Positions 62,441-64,000 of a stretch of DNA of 64,000 nt are shown here, piece after piece (positions within the stretch are counted from its first letter, which is position 1; every line of letters starts with the position of its first letter). The notes below the pieces were generated by a model. That model saw only the letters and a program-made list of their open reading frames with translations. It did no database searches and was not told the DNA's origin. The DNA lies in contig NZ_JAIFAG010000001.1 in NCBI RefSeq assembly GCF_020012125.1, forward strand, positions 3,472,001 to 3,536,000, given 5' to 3'. The position numbers were made by a program, and so were the translations under genes. The DNA is from Hymenobacter psoromatis. Its GTDB lineage: Bacteria; Bacteroidota; Bacteroidia; Cytophagales; Hymenobacteraceae.

Positions 62441-64000
62441 CTACGGCCCCAGCCGCCACAGCACGCCCATGCTCAGCAGCAGGCGGCCCGGCTGCCAGGG
62501 GCCGCGGGCGGCGGGCTGGCCATTCACCAAAATCTGCGCCTCGGTGGCGGGTAAGCTCAGGTCGGCCGCGTGCTGATTGAGGCTGAAAAAGCCCTTTTCT
62601 TCCTCCACCAGCAGCTGGCCGCGGGTGCGTAGCGGCAGCACGTAGCCCAGGTCGGCCACGGCTTCCCAGCGGCGGCTCAGCTCCAGGCCCAGGCCGAGCT
62701 TGGGCAGCAGGGCATCGGTCACGTTTTGTAATGACAACGTGAGCTGGTCGCCTGGCAGGGCCTGGCCGGCCAGGCGCAGGCCGGCATCGGGGTTGGGCAC
62801 GGTGCCCAGCTCGCGGCCCACGCTTTGGCGCAGGTAAGCGGCCCCTACCCTGCCCCGCAACGGCCGGCCGAGCGGGTTGAGGTTGGGGGCGAAGGTGAAG
62901 CCGGCCTCCCAGCCATCACCGCGCAGCTGGCGCAGCGCGTGGCGGGTGGTAGCGTAGGCAGCCAGGGTCGGCGTGAGGTCAAGTTGCACGCCGAAGGCGT
63001 ACTGGTACGTCAGGCTTTGGGGGGTAGTGGCAGCCTGCACGTCGGCCCGCAGGGCCGAGCCGGCGGGGGCCAGCGTAGCGCGCAGGTCGGCAGCCGGCAG
63101 GCGCACTGGCAGTAGGCCGCCCGTGTAGGAGTAGCGCAAATGACTGAGCAGCGACCACTTGCGCCGCGCCGCTTGCCTTGACCCAGCCGGCACGTTGGCC
63201 GCGGCGGGGGGGGTAGGGCGCGCCCGCAGCAAGGTAGCGGCCTGGCGCTGGCGAGCCTGGTCGAGCAGGGCGGCGTTGGGCAGCAGGGTAGTGTAGCGCT
63301 GCCAGAACGCCGAGTCGTAGAGCACCGGCGTTTTCAGGAAAATATCGGCGTACTGGCTGCGCTCGGGGTAGGTGGGCGGCACCAAGCCGGCCGTGTCGAT
63401 GGCCGTGGTCACAAACTCGGCCAAGTGGTGGCGCACTTGGCCGGCCAGGGACTTACCCACGGTGTTATACCAGATGCTCTTCAAATAATAGCGCCCCGCA
63501 TAGCGCTGATAGTCCGTGCGATACGCTCGCTCGCTGGCCTCGAACACCAGCAGATTTTCGCGCCGGATACCGGCTGGCGTACGGTGCCAGGCCGCCCCCA
63601 AAAAGGCGTAGCTACGCTCATCAATGTAGATTTCCCCCGCAAAATCAGCCCGCTTGGAACCCAGCCGCGGCCCGAAGGTGATGACGTATACCGCCCGCCC
63701 CTGGTAGCTGGTTTGCGGGCTAAAGCGGTATTGATACTCCTTAAAATGCTTGGGGTCAATGAACTCCGGGCGCTGCTGCACGAAATCGAAGCGCTGGGGC
63801 ACGAGCGCGCCCGCCAGCCAGTTGATACCCGGTAGTACCTGGCTGGCGGTTGAGTCGGGGCGCAAGTCCACACGGCGCGATTCCCGCACCTGCACGTAGC
63901 CGACGGCGCGGGGGCGCTGGTAGCCCGGCTTGTACACCAGCAGCTGCCCTTCGGCCAGGTAGTCGTAGCGCCCGCTGGCGGCCTCATCGTCCGACTCGCG
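62441..64000 (-). CDS. DUF5686-like outer-membrane protein, 5' part beyond the window
   Basis: The frame is open from the right window edge, so 520 C-terminal residues are seen; a GTG at 63937 is internal, since the upstream residues (SGRYDYLAEGQLLVYKPG) read on smoothly. FVQQRPEFIDPKHFKEYQYRF and SYQGRAVYVITFGPRLGSK are the phrases that suggest the Bacteroidota DUF5686 / carboxypeptidase-like-regulatory family, here without its N-domain. The last 270 residues form beta strands of a barrel (GLGLELSRRWEAVADLGYV) ending in SMGVLWRLGP. Likely outer membrane; function unknown. It lies 62 bp upstream of mltG on the same strand. Confidence 0.78.
   Translation of the reverse strand, partial: RESDDEAASGRYDYLAEGQLLVYKPGYQRPRAVGYVQVRESRRVDLRPDSTASQVLPGINWLAGALVPQRFDFVQQRPEFIDPKHFKEYQYRFSPQTSYQGRAVYVITFGPRLGSKRADFAGEIYIDERSYAFLGAAWHRTPAGIRRENLLVFEASERAYRTDYQRYAGRYYLKSIWYNTVGKSLAGQVRHHLAEFVTTAIDTAGLVPPTYPERSQYADIFLKTPVLYDSAFWQRYTTLLPNAALLDQARQRQAATLLRARPTPPAAANVPAGSRQAARRKWSLLSHLRYSYTGGLLPVRLPAADLRATLAPAGSALRADVQAATTPQSLTYQYAFGVQLDLTPTLAAYATTRHALRQLRGDGWEAGFTFAPNLNPLGRPLRGRVGAAYLRQSVGRELGTVPNPDAGLRLAGQALPGDQLTLSLQNVTDALLPKLGLGLELSRRWEAVADLGYVLPLRTRGQLLVEEEKGFFSLNQHAADLSLPATEAQILVNGQPAARGPWQPGRLLLSMGVLWRLGP

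Overview
The window reads as chromosomal DNA of a high-GC Bacteroidota bacterium, most likely a Hymenobacter-type member of the Cytophagales. The reasons are the type IX secretion pair porU-porV, a cargo protein with a C-terminal T9SS sorting domain, CcmB/C/D/E/F cytochrome c maturation genes of the Bacteroidota form, many exported beta-barrel proteins, LytTR-type regulation, TAnnTTTG promoter elements and strong GC codon bias. The names rest on motifs read by eye; no database search was possible. I found no rRNA, tRNA, CRISPR array, intact insertion sequence or prophage.

Layout. 1-7570: a partial lipoprotein, an exported lipoprotein methyltransferase, aminopeptidase P, a PAP2 phosphatase, an exported WD40 protein co-transcribed with a di-haem peroxidase, and two gene-poor stretches with decayed coding traces. 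7573-14805: mreB-mreC-mreD and purH, separated by a split YeeE/YedE transporter and a CPA1 Na+/H+ antiporter. 15027-19160: a compact set made of an acyl-CoA dehydrogenase homologue, a PIG-L deacetylase, a NodS-like methyltransferase and a family 2 glycosyltransferase; this is the best candidate for an undescribed pathway. 19377-26530: two outer-membrane proteins, a UbiA prenyltransferase, cold-shock protein, IscX, a [2Fe-2S] ferredoxin and a DUF2520 protein. 26713-43738: a T9SS cargo protein, ccmF, a hybrid histidine kinase, a LytTR regulator, an exported protein, ccmE-ccmD-ccmC, a small methyltransferase, ccmB, and a large peptidase-like/beta-propeller/beta-barrel protein. 43880-53612: an FAD oxidoreductase, an MBL hydrolase, pssA, porU, porV and a non-catalytic M16 peptidase homologue. 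54042-64000: two exported or membrane proteins, a glycosyltransferase, eno, an FtsB-like protein, a small exported protein, anmK, a MazG-like protein, dtd, mltG, and the 3' part of a DUF5686-like outer-membrane gene.

How the genes work together. MreBCD, FtsB, MltG and AnmK serve cell shape, division and wall recycling. CcmB/C/D/E/F make c-type cytochromes; the di-haem peroxidase is a possible client. PorU and PorV release and anchor T9SS cargo, and the 920-residue protein at 26713 has the matching sorting domain. CcmE carries CxxxY rather than the usual HxxxY haem-binding motif.

Between the genes lie many long, near-perfect inverted repeats. At least two sequence families recur (cores CGTCATGC...GATGCTTC and GCGAGCGCAGCG...CAATCGCC), and several sit on or next to start codons. 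The word CCCTACCCC (GGGGTAGGG on the other strand) is conspicuously frequent in genes and spacers.
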